Source of the DNA: CAZBUB01 sp046546355
GTDB taxonomy: Bacteria; Desulfobacterota; Desulfovibrionia; Desulfovibrionales; Desulfothermaceae
Assembly: GCA_046546355.1 (NCBI GenBank)
Contig: JBKGXZ010000002.1
Coordinates: forward strand, 1-64,000
Reading direction: 5' to 3'
DNA length: 64,000 bases
Part shown: positions 1-8,807 of the stretch, piece after piece
How positions within the stretch are numbered: position 1 is the stretch's first letter
Layout: each line of letters begins with the position of its first letter
Translations under genes and position numbers: made by a program
The notes under the pieces: generated by a model
Seen by the model: only the letters and a program-made list of their open reading frames with translations
What the model was told of the DNA's origin: nothing
Databases searched by the model: none

Positions 1-29
1 CTGGAATTCAAAGACATAAACGACCCTTT

Positions 30-56
30 TTAGCACTCTACACTTTTGAGTGCTAA
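30..56. promoter_or_regulatory. CIRCE element (HrcA operator)
   Basis: The sequence is TTAGCACTC, a nine-base spacer, then GAGTGCTAA, which is the exact CIRCE consensus bound by the heat-shock repressor HrcA. CIRCE normally lies between the promoter and the start of groESL or hrcA-grpE-dnaK. The minus-strand promoter at 58-86 would place it directly downstream of a leftward transcription start, so the regulated gene probably lies beyond the left edge. Confidence 0.93.
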
Positions 57-57
57 T

Positions 58-86
58 CACCTAGCAATAGTCATAAAGCTTGTCAA
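58..86 (-). promoter_or_regulatory. Probable heat-shock gene promoter reading leftward
   Basis: Read on the minus strand, a perfect TTGACA box (81-86) is followed 17 bases later by a weak -10 (TAGGTG, 58-63), and CIRCE begins immediately downstream. This is the usual arrangement for HrcA control. The weak -10 makes the exact start uncertain. An ATG on the minus strand at 15-17 could open the regulated gene, but too few codons remain to identify it. Confidence 0.5.
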
Positions 87-117
87 GCTGAGCAGGTTCT
101 TCAACACAAACTACACC

Positions 118-147
118 TTGACAGCCTTCAGGCAGGAATGCAAGATA
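118..147 (+). promoter_or_regulatory. Probable promoter of the TetR-efflux operon
   Basis: A perfect TTGACA (118-123) is followed after 17-18 bases by CAAGAT/AAGATA. The palindrome at 161-174 lies just downstream, near the expected transcription start, where a bound repressor would block initiation. Confidence 0.5.
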
Positions 148-160
148 TCCATTTTATCGG

Positions 161-174
161 ACGGACCAGTCCGT
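161..174. promoter_or_regulatory. Likely TetR operator
   Basis: ACGGAC-CA-GTCCGT is a perfect 6-bp inverted repeat with a two-base centre. It lies between the putative promoter and the TetR start at 200. TetR-family repressors of RND pumps usually autoregulate from such a site, so this is the natural candidate; binding is inferred. Confidence 0.65.
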
Positions 175-199
175 TCTATAGCCTGCTCCAGGAAAGCAA

Positions 200-808
200 A
201 TGTCCCAGGACCAGATTGAAAACAGAATCCTCCAGGCCGCCCAGGCGGAATTTGCCAGAAACGGCTTCCACAAGACCGTGGTCTCGGACATAGCCCATAG
301 GGCAGGAGTTGGCAAAGGCACTGTGTACCGCAGGTTCGGAAACAAGGAAGCCCTGTTCAATACCCTGACCACCTGGGCAATGCGGCTTCTGGAGGAACAG
401 ATAGTCCAGGCCTGCAGCCGGAGCCAGAGCCCCAGTCAAACCCTGCAGGAGATAATGGATATCCATTTCTCCTTCTTCCAGCACTCCAGACAGATAGTGG
501 AGATAGTGGTCATGGAGGGCATGCAGATCAGCGGCCTGTTCCGGGAGGAGCTGGCTGCTGAAGTGATCCGGGTCAAAGACAGGTTCCGCGAGCTGTTTAT
601 CCAGGGCATGCAGCAGGGCGAATTCAAGCAGCTGGACCCGGAACGGCTGGCTTTCCTGTTTCAGAGCTTCATCTGGTCCATGCTCAAGTCCGCCATACTC
701 TACAATATAGAAAATCCAGGCCAGATCTACGGCCCATTAATGCTGGAGATCTTTCTGCAGGGTATATCCTCCCATGCACCGGAATCCGGGCTCAAACCAG
801 GAGAATAA
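200..808 (+). CDS. TetR/AcrR family transcriptional regulator
   Basis: This 202-residue protein has the TetR pattern: an N-terminal helix-turn-helix at about residues 27-46 (SDIAHRAGVGKGTVYRRF) followed by an all-helical ligand domain with no close similarity I recognise. AGGAAAG upstream of the ATG at 200 is a fair ribosome site. It is the first gene of an operon that continues with an outer-membrane channel, a periplasmic adaptor and an RND pump, so it most likely represses that pump and is relieved by a pump substrate. The palindrome at 161-174 is its probable operator. The inducer cannot be read from the sequence. Confidence 0.92.
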   Translation: MSQDQIENRILQAAQAEFARNGFHKTVVSDIAHRAGVGKGTVYRRFGNKEALFNTLTTWAMRLLEEQIVQACSRSQSPSQTLQEIMDIHFSFFQHSRQIVEIVVMEGMQISGLFREELAAEVIRVKDRFRELFIQGMQQGEFKQLDPERLAFLFQSFIWSMLKSAILYNIENPGQIYGPLMLEIFLQGISSHAPESGLKPGE

Positions 809-812
809 GCCT

Positions 813-2186
813 ATGTCCAGCCCCCCCAGAACCCGCATCTTTTTGTTCTTGAGCTGCCTGTGCCTGCTGACCCTTGCGCCTGCCCAGGCCCCAGGCCAGG
901 AAGAACAGGACTTCAGCCTGAACCAGGCCTTTGAGCTGGCCCTGGAGCACAGTGACCGCATCCAGGCCTCCAGGGAAGATCTGAGACAGGCCAAAGGTGA
1001 TGTGCAGATAGCCACCTCCAAGCTCTACCCCCAGATCAGCGCCCAGGGGGAGCATGTGCGGCAGAAGGACTTCGATGTCAGCCAGCCCGTGCCTACAGAC
1101 GATCCAAAGGATCCCATAGACATGCAGGAAGGCTCTACCCCGGACGAGTACAACATGCTCAGCCTGAACCTGGACCAGCACATCTACCAGATGGGCAAGC
1201 TCTGGTCCGGCAGGCGACAGGCCCAGCACTACTACCAGGGCTCCAGGTCCGAACATCTGCACCAGACCCAGGAGATTCTATTCCAGGTGGGCTCCAGCTA
1301 CTTCGAGGTCCTCTTGGCAGCCAGGACCATAGAGATCGCAGAGGACTCCCTGCAGCGAGCCCAGCAACAGCTGCAGCGCTCCCAGGCCCTCCTGGACGCA
1401 GGCATGGCCACAGAGACAGACGTTCTGCGAGCCAGGGTCCTGGTGGCTCAGGCCAAGGAGCAACTGGAGCAGGCCAGAAACGACCATTCCATTGCCAGGG
1501 AGAACCTGGCCCTGGAGATAGGCCTGGACGAGCTCCCCAAGGGCGAGCTAAAGCCCCAGGACCTTGAGCTCCCGGCCAAGGATCTGCAGAAGCTGCAAGA
1601 CATAAGCATTTCCAACCGCCTGGACCTGGAGCAGGCCCAGCAGGCCCTGCAGGCAGATGGGGAACGAGTGGAGTTCGAGCGGGCCGACTTCTTCCCCAGG
1701 CTCAGCCTGCACGGCCAGTACTCCCGCACAGACGAAGAGGATATCTTCGAGGGGGATGAAAAAGATGAATGGCAGGCCTCGGTGCGGGTTTCCTATCCCC
1801 TGTTCACCGGAGGGGAGCGCAAGGCTAAGCTGGAGCAGGCCAGATCCAGGCAGAGGCGGTCCAGCTTCTCCTTGGCCCGTCTAGAGCGAGAGATCAAGAC
1901 CCAGGTGCGCAGCGCCTACCTGGATATCCAGACCAGAGAGCAGGTGGTGGAGCATTTAAAGGAAGAGGTCCAGGCAGCCAGCAGCAATTACCAGCAGGTC
2001 CTGGCCCAGTTCGAGCAGGGCATGGCCAACTCAGTAGATCTGGTGGACGCCCAGGCCGCCTTCAACGAGGCAGAGAGCCGCCTGGCCCAGGCCAGGTTCG
2101 GCCTGGACCTGGACCAGCTTCGGCTGCTGCTGGCCCTGGGCACCCTGGAGCGAGATCTTGTGCACAGGGAGGAAGGGGAAAGCTGA
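813..2186 (+). CDS. TolC-family outer-membrane efflux protein
   Basis: The product (457 residues from the chosen start) begins with a signal peptide ending near APAQA at residue 26, followed by two TolC/OEP repeats with long alanine-, glutamine- and leucine-rich helices (for example QAQQALQADGERVEFERADFFP) that form the periplasmic tunnel. I chose the ATG at 813, preceded by CAGGAGA, rather than the in-frame ATG at 774, which overlaps the TetR gene and would put 13 residues before the signal peptide. TolC-type trimers provide the outer-membrane exit duct for the RND pump encoded downstream. Length and organisation are normal for the family. Confidence 0.93.
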   Translation: MSSPPRTRIFLFLSCLCLLTLAPAQAPGQEEQDFSLNQAFELALEHSDRIQASREDLRQAKGDVQIATSKLYPQISAQGEHVRQKDFDVSQPVPTDDPKDPIDMQEGSTPDEYNMLSLNLDQHIYQMGKLWSGRRQAQHYYQGSRSEHLHQTQEILFQVGSSYFEVLLAARTIEIAEDSLQRAQQQLQRSQALLDAGMATETDVLRARVLVAQAKEQLEQARNDHSIARENLALEIGLDELPKGELKPQDLELPAKDLQKLQDISISNRLDLEQAQQALQADGERVEFERADFFPRLSLHGQYSRTDEEDIFEGDEKDEWQASVRVSYPLFTGGERKAKLEQARSRQRRSSFSLARLEREIKTQVRSAYLDIQTREQVVEHLKEEVQAASSNYQQVLAQFEQGMANSVDLVDAQAAFNEAESRLAQARFGLDLDQLRLLLALGTLERDLVHREEGES

Positions 2187-2429
2187 AGGTGAGCTAAGTG
2201 AGTCCTGAGGACTTCTTCCACAGCAATAAAGATGAGCCCTGTAGGGCTCTTCCGTCTTCAAACCAATAACAGGGACAAGCATGGAAACATCAACTTCCAA
2301 GGGCGATCGCCTCTCGCCCCTGCTGGAATCGCAGCAGCAGGTCACTTATGCACAGGCCCATGTTCAGTCTCAGATCTAAGCCGTATCCAAACATTCTCAT
2401 CCGGCCCAGAAAAGCAGGAGAAAAACTCT

Positions 2430-3683
2430 ATGCCCCCCGAGAGCACAAATTCTGAGCAACGCCCTGCAACAGCAAGGAAAAAGGGTCTGCTGCGCAGGCT
2501 CCTGGGTCCCTGGACCTTCCTGATTCTGGCCCTGGCCCTGGGTGGCTACTTCTATTATCAGCAGGGGCTGCAGCAGGAAGACCAGGAGCAGGAACAAAAG
2601 CAGCCCCCCAAAAACGTTCGCATCGCACCAGTGGCCACCCAGGATCTGGAGGTCTCTGTCCAGGGCCTGGGTACTCTGCAGGCCCTGGAAACAGTACACA
2701 TCAAACCTGAAGTAGCCGGCAAGATCCAGAAGCTGCATTTCCAGGAAGGGGGCTTTGTACCTCAAGGGGAGCTTTTGTTCGAGATAGAGCGCAAGAAGCT
2801 CTCTCGCAGGCTCCTGGCCCAGGAGGCAGCCCTGGAGGAGGCCCGGGCCAAGCTCAAGAACGCCAGGCTTACCCACCAAAGGCTGTCCTTGCTGCTGCAG
2901 CAGGACATGATCTCGGAAGAGAAATACGACCAGGCCCAGGCTGAGCTGGAAGCAGCAGCAGCCACTGTCAACAGGCTGGAATCCGAGGTGGAGCTGGCCC
3001 GGCTGGAGCTGCAGGACACAGCAATCCATGCCCCCATGTCCGGGCTCATCTCGGAAAGCGAGGTTGACCCGGGCACATTTGTCTCAGTAGGCGAGCCCCT
3101 GGCCCTGCTCTATGCCACGGATCCCCTGGAGATAGCCTTTTTTGTTCCTGAGAAGTATTCCGGCCGAGTGGAGTCCGGTCAGCAGGTTCGGGTCAAGGTA
3201 GCTGCCTTCCCGGAACATGACTTCCAGGGGGAAGTCACCTTCGTGAGCCCCACAGTACAAAAGAGCAGCCGCAAGCTCAAGGTCAGGGCCCAAATAGACA
3301 ACCCGGAGAACAGGCTCAAGCCCGGAACCTTTGCCTCAGCCAGTCTGATCCTGGAGACTAGAAAAGACAGGCTGGTGATCCCGGAAACCGCTCTGGTTTC
3401 CACCAGAGAGGGATATATGGTTTATGTCCTGGACCAGGAACAGGAGCTGGCCGAGGCCAGGGAAGTCAAAACCGGGATACGCAAGCCGGGAATGGTAGAG
3501 ATCCGGCAGGGCCTGGAAGCAGGAGATGCCGTGGTCGAATCCGGGCACATGCAGCTGCAGGACGGCTCCAGGCTGAGCATCCAGGAGGAGATGCCCCAGG
3601 ATTGGCCCGCAGAGCTGCAGGGCACGCCCACTGCTGATGAAGACCAGGTCCCTGGCCAAGCCACAGGAGGTCAGGCCCAGTGA
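2430..3683 (+). CDS. RND efflux periplasmic adaptor (HlyD/AcrA-like MFP)
   Basis: The 417-residue product has one membrane anchor (about residues 27-43), a split biotinyl-lipoyl domain, a helical hairpin and a beta-barrel, in the order typical of membrane-fusion proteins. The segment after the lipoyl domain (DTAIHAPMSGLISESEVDPG) is diagnostic. GCAGGAG lies nine bases before the ATG at 2430; an in-frame ATG at 2232 would add 66 residues without similarity. The last codon region overlaps the pump gene by four bases, so the two are translationally coupled. It should bridge the inner-membrane pump and the TolC-like channel. Confidence 0.94.
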   Translation: MPPESTNSEQRPATARKKGLLRRLLGPWTFLILALALGGYFYYQQGLQQEDQEQEQKQPPKNVRIAPVATQDLEVSVQGLGTLQALETVHIKPEVAGKIQKLHFQEGGFVPQGELLFEIERKKLSRRLLAQEAALEEARAKLKNARLTHQRLSLLLQQDMISEEKYDQAQAELEAAAATVNRLESEVELARLELQDTAIHAPMSGLISESEVDPGTFVSVGEPLALLYATDPLEIAFFVPEKYSGRVESGQQVRVKVAAFPEHDFQGEVTFVSPTVQKSSRKLKVRAQIDNPENRLKPGTFASASLILETRKDRLVIPETALVSTREGYMVYVLDQEQELAEAREVKTGIRKPGMVEIRQGLEAGDAVVESGHMQLQDGSRLSIQEEMPQDWPAELQGTPTADEDQVPGQATGGQAQ

Positions 3684-6600
3684 TTTGGAATCTTTGCATC
3701 CGCAGACCGGTAACCACCATAGTAGTCTTCCTGGTTCTAGGCATCTTCGGCGTCTACGGCTATACCCAGATGCCGGTGCAGGAGAATCCGGAAGTGGAGT
3801 TCCCGATGATCAGTGTGAGCATTGAACTCGCAGGTGCGGCCCCGGAAACCGTGGAGATGGAGCTGATAGAGCCCCTGGAGGAGGAGATCAACACCATAGA
3901 GGGGCTCAAAGAGCTGGACTCCACATCCAGGGAGCAGGTGGGGAACATCGTTGCAGAGTTCGAGCTCTGGCGGGACCAGGACCTGGCAGCCCAGGATGTG
4001 CGTGACGCAGTGGAGAGGGCCAAGCGGGAACTGCCTGATGATGCGGAGTCCCCGGTGGTGCGCAAGCTGGAACACGGCTCTTCTGCCATCATGTGGATTG
4101 CCCTGCAGGGGGACCATCGCTGGGACGATGTACGGCTGTCAGAGTATGCGGACCAGAACCTGAAGCCCCAGATAGAGACCATGCGCGGGGTGGGCCAGAT
4201 CCAAATCGGCGGCTCCAGGGACTATGCCGTCCGGATACGTATCGATCCCATGCGCCTGGCTGCCCATGGCCTGACCATGCAGGACGTGGTGGGCAGGATC
4301 CAGCAGGAGAACGTGGACATCCCTGCAGGCAGAGTAGAGGGCTTAAGCCGGGAGTTCCTGATCCGCACCCAGGGCATGTTCTCCGAGGCAGCCCCATTTA
4401 ACGACATGGTCCTGGCCTATCGGGACGGGGCCTTTATCAAGCTCTCGGACGTGGGCGAGGCGGTGGACAGCATGGAGACCGACCGCCAGCTGGCCCGCTT
4501 TGCCGGAGAACCCACTGTGGGCCTGGGCGTGGTCAAGCAGACCGGAGCCAACACTGTGGAGCTGGCAGAAACTGCCCGCTCCAGGATGCAGGATCTGGCT
4601 CAGGATTTCCCCCCAGGTCTGGACTACAAAATAGCCCATGACGGCTCGGAGTATATCGAGGAAAACATCGGCGATCTGCAGAACACCATCATGATCGCCG
4701 CCAGTCTGGTCATCCTGGTGGTCCTGGCCTTTCTGCGCAGCGGCAGGGGCACCCTGGTGGTGGCCCTGGCCATCCCCACCTCCCTGCTGACGGGCCTGGC
4801 CATCATCAATATCCTGGGCTTTAGCATCAATGTCTTGACCCTGCTGGCCCTGATCCTGGTCATTGGCATCGTGGTGGACGACGCCATTGTGGTCCTGGAG
4901 CGCAACTACCTCCATATGGAGAGGGGAGCAGAGGCAGTGCCGGCAGCCAGAGTGGGCACCACAGAGGTGGCCTTTCCCACCATTGCCAACTCCCTGTCCT
5001 TAGGCGCGGTATTCATTCCGGTGGCCTTCACCGGAGGGGTCATCGGTCGCTTCTTCTTCGAGTTTGGGCTGACCGTGGCCTTTACTGTGTTCGCCTCCAC
5101 CCTGGTGGCCTTAAGCCTGAGCCCCATGCTCTGCTCCAGGATTCTGAGATACAAACCCAGCAAGAGCCACCTGTACCAACTATCGGAGAACTTCTTTAAA
5201 TGGCTGGAGCAGGCTTATGCCTGGGTCCTGGCCAGGGCGATGCAAAGGCGGGCCCTGGTAGTGGTCATCGGAATCCTGGCCTTTGGCTTGGGCATTATAG
5301 CCTTTTTGAATATCCCCAAGGAGTTCCAGCCAGACACTGATCGGGCCAGCTTCATGCTCAACTTCGAAACCCCTGAGGGCTCCACTATCCGGGAGACCGA
5401 CCAACTGGCCTACAAGATAGAGGATATCCTGGCCCAGGACCAGCGCATCGAGCACCAGTTCCTGGCCATCGGCCTGGCCCGGGGAGGAACCCCAGGCCAG
5501 CCCAACCAGGGACTGTCATTTGTAACCCTGACTCCCAGGCAGGACAGGGAAAAGCATCAGACCCAGATTATGCAGACCTTCCGGGAGAAGTTTGCCCAGA
5601 TTCCGGAGGGGCAGATCTATGTCAGCGAGTCAGACTCTGGAGGTCTGGGTGGAGACCCGGTAGAAGTGGTCCTGCAGAATCCGGACCTTGAGGAGCTGGA
5701 CAAGATGCAGGAGCGGGTCATGCAATGGATGCGGGAACGACCCGATCTATTCGTGGGCGTACGTTCTGACCTGGAGCTGAACAAGCCCGAGGTGGACATC
5801 AACATCCTGCGGGACAAGGCAGCAGAGATGGACGTCACTGTAGCGGAGATCTCCAATACCCTGCGTCACCTGTTCGGGGAGGTGGATATCTCCCAGGTGG
5901 AAAGGCAGGCTGAAAGGTACGACGTGATCACTGAAGCCCAGGGCCGGGGAGAGATCACCCCGGAGCTGCTGCGCAACGTGTATGTCAGAAACAGCCAGGA
6001 GGAAATGATCTCCCTGGACAATCTGGTAGAGATCCAGGAAAACATCGGGCCCAGCGAGATCCATCACTTCAACCGGCTGCGCTCCTCCACCATATCTGCC
6101 TCCACACCGCCTGGAACAGCCCTGGGAGATGCAGTGGGGGAGCTGGAGCAGTACTTGGAGCAGGAGATGCCCCAGAGCCTGGATTATGAGCTGTCCGGAA
6201 TGTCCCAGGTCTTTGAGGAATCTTTCTACTACCTGACCATCACCATCATCTTCTCCATCATCTTCATCTATCTGGTGCTATCCGCCCAGTTCGAGTCTTT
6301 CATCCTGCCCCTGACCATTATGACTGCCCTGCCTCTGGCTACTGTAGGTGCCTTCGGCTCCTTGTGGCTGCTGGATATGAACTTTAGTGTGCTGGCCTTT
6401 ATCGGACTGATCATGCTCATGGGGCTGGTGACCAAGAACTCCATACTCCTTGTGGATTATACCAATGTCCTGGTGGCCAGGGGCAAAACGCCTGTGCAAG
6501 CCGCCCAGGAGGCAGGCAAGGAGCGCTTCAGACCAGTGCTGATGACAGCTATCTCCACTATCCTGGGCATGATGCCTATCGCCCTGGGTTACGGCGCAGG

Positions 6601-6748
6601 GGGCGAGGCTAGGGCGCCTTTGGGGGTCTCTGTCCTGGCAGGGATGTTCAGCGCCACAGCCCTGACCCTGATCGTGACCCCGGTGGTCTACACCCTGTTC
6701 AGCCAGCTGCAGGATTTCATCCTGGGCAGGGGGAAGCAAAAGAGCTAA
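3680..6748 (+). CDS. RND efflux transporter permease (HAE1/AcrB-like)
   Basis: This 1022-residue protein has the duplicated RND architecture: an N-terminal transmembrane helix (RRPVTTIVVFLVLGIFGVYG), two large periplasmic loops and two clusters of membrane helices. The adjacent aspartates of the proton relay are present at D400-D401 in GIVVDDAIVVLE. The start is a GTG at 3680 overlapping the adaptor stop as GTGA, with AGGAGG 10 bases upstream. It is a proton-driven exporter of the hydrophobe/amphiphile efflux group; the substrate could be a drug, solvent, bile-like compound or lipid and cannot be told from sequence. Confidence 0.96.
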   Translation: MIWNLCIRRPVTTIVVFLVLGIFGVYGYTQMPVQENPEVEFPMISVSIELAGAAPETVEMELIEPLEEEINTIEGLKELDSTSREQVGNIVAEFELWRDQDLAAQDVRDAVERAKRELPDDAESPVVRKLEHGSSAIMWIALQGDHRWDDVRLSEYADQNLKPQIETMRGVGQIQIGGSRDYAVRIRIDPMRLAAHGLTMQDVVGRIQQENVDIPAGRVEGLSREFLIRTQGMFSEAAPFNDMVLAYRDGAFIKLSDVGEAVDSMETDRQLARFAGEPTVGLGVVKQTGANTVELAETARSRMQDLAQDFPPGLDYKIAHDGSEYIEENIGDLQNTIMIAASLVILVVLAFLRSGRGTLVVALAIPTSLLTGLAIINILGFSINVLTLLALILVIGIVVDDAIVVLERNYLHMERGAEAVPAARVGTTEVAFPTIANSLSLGAVFIPVAFTGGVIGRFFFEFGLTVAFTVFASTLVALSLSPMLCSRILRYKPSKSHLYQLSENFFKWLEQAYAWVLARAMQRRALVVVIGILAFGLGIIAFLNIPKEFQPDTDRASFMLNFETPEGSTIRETDQLAYKIEDILAQDQRIEHQFLAIGLARGGTPGQPNQGLSFVTLTPRQDREKHQTQIMQTFREKFAQIPEGQIYVSESDSGGLGGDPVEVVLQNPDLEELDKMQERVMQWMRERPDLFVGVRSDLELNKPEVDINILRDKAAEMDVTVAEISNTLRHLFGEVDISQVERQAERYDVITEAQGRGEITPELLRNVYVRNSQEEMISLDNLVEIQENIGPSEIHHFNRLRSSTISASTPPGTALGDAVGELEQYLEQEMPQSLDYELSGMSQVFEESFYYLTITIIFSIIFIYLVLSAQFESFILPLTIMTALPLATVGAFGSLWLLDMNFSVLAFIGLIMLMGLVTKNSILLVDYTNVLVARGKTPVQAAQEAGKERFRPVLMTAISTILGMMPIALGYGAGGEARAPLGVSVLAGMFSATALTLIVTPVVYTLFSQLQDFILGRGKQKS

Positions 6749-6782
6749 GATCCAGATGGAAAACTGATAAAGGAAGACAGCA

Positions 6783-7076
6783 ATGAAGCTCTTGCAGATC
6801 AGCTTTCGCTTCGAGTACACGGAGGCAGTGGAAGAGATCCTGGACAAGCACGGGATCCAGGACTACGTGCGCTATTCTATGATCGAGGGCCAGGGGCTGG
6901 ACGGCAAGCACTACGGCACCCAGGTCTTCCCGGGCAATTTTAGCCTAATCCAGGCCCAGACCCCAGAGGCCCAGGTGCAGAACCTACTGCAGGAGCTACA
7001 GGAGTTCAGGCTGGCCAAAAGCTCCCACAGGCATCTGCAGGCCCTGGTATTGCCCATCCTGCAGCGCCTGGAATAA
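6783..7076 (+). CDS. PII-like small protein associated with RND pump
   Basis: The 97-residue product begins MKLLQISFRFEYTEAVEEIL and has the alternating strand-helix pattern and length of a PII-like ferredoxin-fold trimer. It starts 34 bases after the RND pump gene behind AAGGAAG, and is therefore the last gene of the efflux operon. Small PII-like proteins are encoded beside HAE1-type pumps in other bacteria, where their ligand and target are poorly known. The canonical GlnB uridylylation tyrosine loop is not evident, so this is not a standard nitrogen regulator. Its function as a sensor or gate for the pump is inference. Confidence 0.65.
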   Translation: MKLLQISFRFEYTEAVEEILDKHGIQDYVRYSMIEGQGLDGKHYGTQVFPGNFSLIQAQTPEAQVQNLLQELQEFRLAKSSHRHLQALVLPILQRLE

Positions 7077-7090
7077 TCCAGGCCCGGAGC

Positions 7091-7119
7091 TTGACAATCC
7101 CCTGCACTGACTTTAAGCC
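7091..7119 (+). promoter_or_regulatory. Possible promoter of the GAF-gap pair
   Basis: A perfect TTGACA at 7091-7096 is followed after 16-17 bases by a weak TTAAGC/TAAGCC. It lies just after the efflux operon and upstream of the GAF gene. The poor -10 keeps confidence low. Confidence 0.35.
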
Positions 7120-7170
7120 GTGCTAATAGCCTTAAGCTGTCAAAAAACCATGCAACTAGCAGGAGACATT

Positions 7171-7731
7171 ATGAGCAAGGAACAGGACTACTACCATTCC
7201 CTGTATCAGGTGGCCAAAGTCATAAATTCCAGCCTGGAGCCGGCCCAGGTTCTAGAAACCATCGCCGCACAGGTGGTACAGAGCATGGACCTCAAGGCCT
7301 GCTCCCTGCGTTTGCTGGACTCCACAGGCCAGAGACTGCTAATAGGCGCTTCCCATGGCCTTAGCAAGGGTTACCTGCGCAAAGGCACGGTGGAGGTGGA
7401 AAAGAGCAGGCTGGACCAGGAGGCCCTGAGCGGCAAGACTGTGCTGGTCCAGGACGCGCGCAGCGACTCCAGATTCCAGTACCCGGAGCAGGCCAAAGAG
7501 GAGGGGCTAGTCTCCCTGCTGGTGCTGCCTCTTATGGTGGAGGATCGGGCCATCGGGGTGCTCAGGGCCTATTCCGGCGAAAACAGGGAGTTCACAGCAG
7601 AGGAGATAGAGTTTCTGCACATTATCGCCAACCTAAGCGCCATCGCCCTGGAGAACGCCAAGCTGCACCAGCGCTTGAAGCTGGACTGTCAGCTGCAGGA
7701 GGAATACGACTACCGACTATTTGAGGATTAA
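7171..7731 (+). CDS. GAF-domain protein
   Basis: From the ATG at 7171 (AGGAG ten bases upstream) the product has 186 residues, almost entirely one GAF domain (SLEPAQVLETIAAQVVQ through LHIIANLSAIALENAKL). GAF domains bind small ligands, cyclic nucleotides or redox cofactors. No output domain is attached, so it may be a stand-alone sensor or regulator of a partner protein. The gap gene follows after only 15 bases, suggesting co-expression and a possible link to glycolytic state. Ligand unknown. Confidence 0.85.
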   Translation: MSKEQDYYHSLYQVAKVINSSLEPAQVLETIAAQVVQSMDLKACSLRLLDSTGQRLLIGASHGLSKGYLRKGTVEVEKSRLDQEALSGKTVLVQDARSDSRFQYPEQAKEEGLVSLLVLPLMVEDRAIGVLRAYSGENREFTAEEIEFLHIIANLSAIALENAKLHQRLKLDCQLQEEYDYRLFED

Positions 7732-7746
7732 GGAGGAAATATCCAC

Positions 7747-8769
7747 ATGGCAAAAATCGGAATAGGAATCAACGGCTTCGGCCGTATCGGCCGCCAGGCC
7801 CTGAAGGCATTGTTCCAAGGCTACCAGTCCGAGCTGCAAGTGGTCGGCATCAACGACCTCTTTGACATACAGACCAACGCCCACCTGCTGCGCTTCGACA
7901 CTAATTATGGCAGATTTAAGGCTCCGGTAGAGGTAAATGGGGATGTTTTGCAGATAGGAGACTGGAAGGTGCAGAGCTTTGCCCAGCGCGATCCATCCCG
8001 GATTCCATGGCAGGAAGTGGGGGCGGACATTATCCTGGAGGCCACAGGCATCTTCCGCAGCAGGGACAAGGCTGCCCAGCACCTGCAGGCCGGGGCTAGC
8101 AAGGTGATCATCACTGCCCCGGGCAAAGATGAGGATCTGACCGTGGTCCTGGGGGTAAACCAGGAGCGGTATCTGCCTAAGCAGCACCATATCCTGTCCA
8201 ACGCCTCCTGCACCACCAACTGCCTGGCTCCGCCCCTGAAGGTACTGCACCAGGAGTTCGGTATACGTCAGGGGGTGATGACCACAGTGCACGCCTTCAC
8301 CAACGACCAGCGCATCCTGGACCAGCCGCACAAGGATCTGCGCCGGGCCAGATCCGCCTCCGGAAACATCATCCCCACCACCACTGGCGCGGCCAAGGCC
8401 GTGGGCCTGGTGCTGCCGGAACTGGAAGGCCGCATCCAGGGCTTTGCCATGCGGGTCCCCACACCCACGGTCTCAGTGGTGGACTGCACCCTGGAGCTAG
8501 GCAAGGCCCTCAGCACCCAGGAACTGCGAGGCAGTCTGCAGCAGGCGGCAGAAAGTGAGCTGAAGGGCATCATGTCCTGCAGCCAGGATCCTGCTGTATC
8601 CGCAGACTTCTTGGGAGACAGCCACTCCAGCATTATTGACTGGGAATTCACCTTTATGCCCCAGGAACACAGCAACTGGGCCAAAGTCACTGCCTGGTAC
8701 GACAACGAATGGGGCTATGCCTGCAGGCTGGCTGACCTGGCCCAGCTCCTGGCCAGCCGTGGACTCTAA
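7747..8769 (+). CDS. gap: Glyceraldehyde-3-phosphate dehydrogenase
   Basis: The 340-residue product carries the NAD-binding GINGFGRIGR at the N terminus, the catalytic cysteine C155 in NASCTTNC, and the C-terminal WYDNEWGYACRLADL. It oxidatively phosphorylates glyceraldehyde-3-phosphate to 1,3-bisphosphoglycerate in glycolysis, and works in reverse in gluconeogenesis. AAGGAGGAAAT precedes the ATG at 7747. It is the second gene of a pair with the GAF-domain gene. Length and motifs are those of a normal type I enzyme. Confidence 0.97.
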   Translation: MAKIGIGINGFGRIGRQALKALFQGYQSELQVVGINDLFDIQTNAHLLRFDTNYGRFKAPVEVNGDVLQIGDWKVQSFAQRDPSRIPWQEVGADIILEATGIFRSRDKAAQHLQAGASKVIITAPGKDEDLTVVLGVNQERYLPKQHHILSNASCTTNCLAPPLKVLHQEFGIRQGVMTTVHAFTNDQRILDQPHKDLRRARSASGNIIPTTTGAAKAVGLVLPELEGRIQGFAMRVPTPTVSVVDCTLELGKALSTQELRGSLQQAAESELKGIMSCSQDPAVSADFLGDSHSSIIDWEFTFMPQEHSNWAKVTAWYDNEWGYACRLADLAQLLASRGL

Positions 8770-8781
8770 GCTAGGGGTAGG

Positions 8782-8795
8782 GGGTCGTCATGGAG
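8782..8795 (+). repeat. 14-bp dispersed motif, copy 1
   Basis: GGGTCGTCATGGAG occurs here and again in the same orientation at 29466-29479. Both copies are intergenic, follow a GGG-TAG-like run, and lie beside a large palindrome. It may be part of a degenerate dispersed repeat family. Confidence 0.5.
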
Positions 8796-8807
8796 ATGAA
8801 ATAAGGT

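Noticed and set aside
2232..2429. N-terminal extension of the HlyD-like adaptor
   Set aside because: The 66 extra residues have no similarity, precede the membrane anchor unnaturally, and a good ribosome site fits the ATG at 2430.
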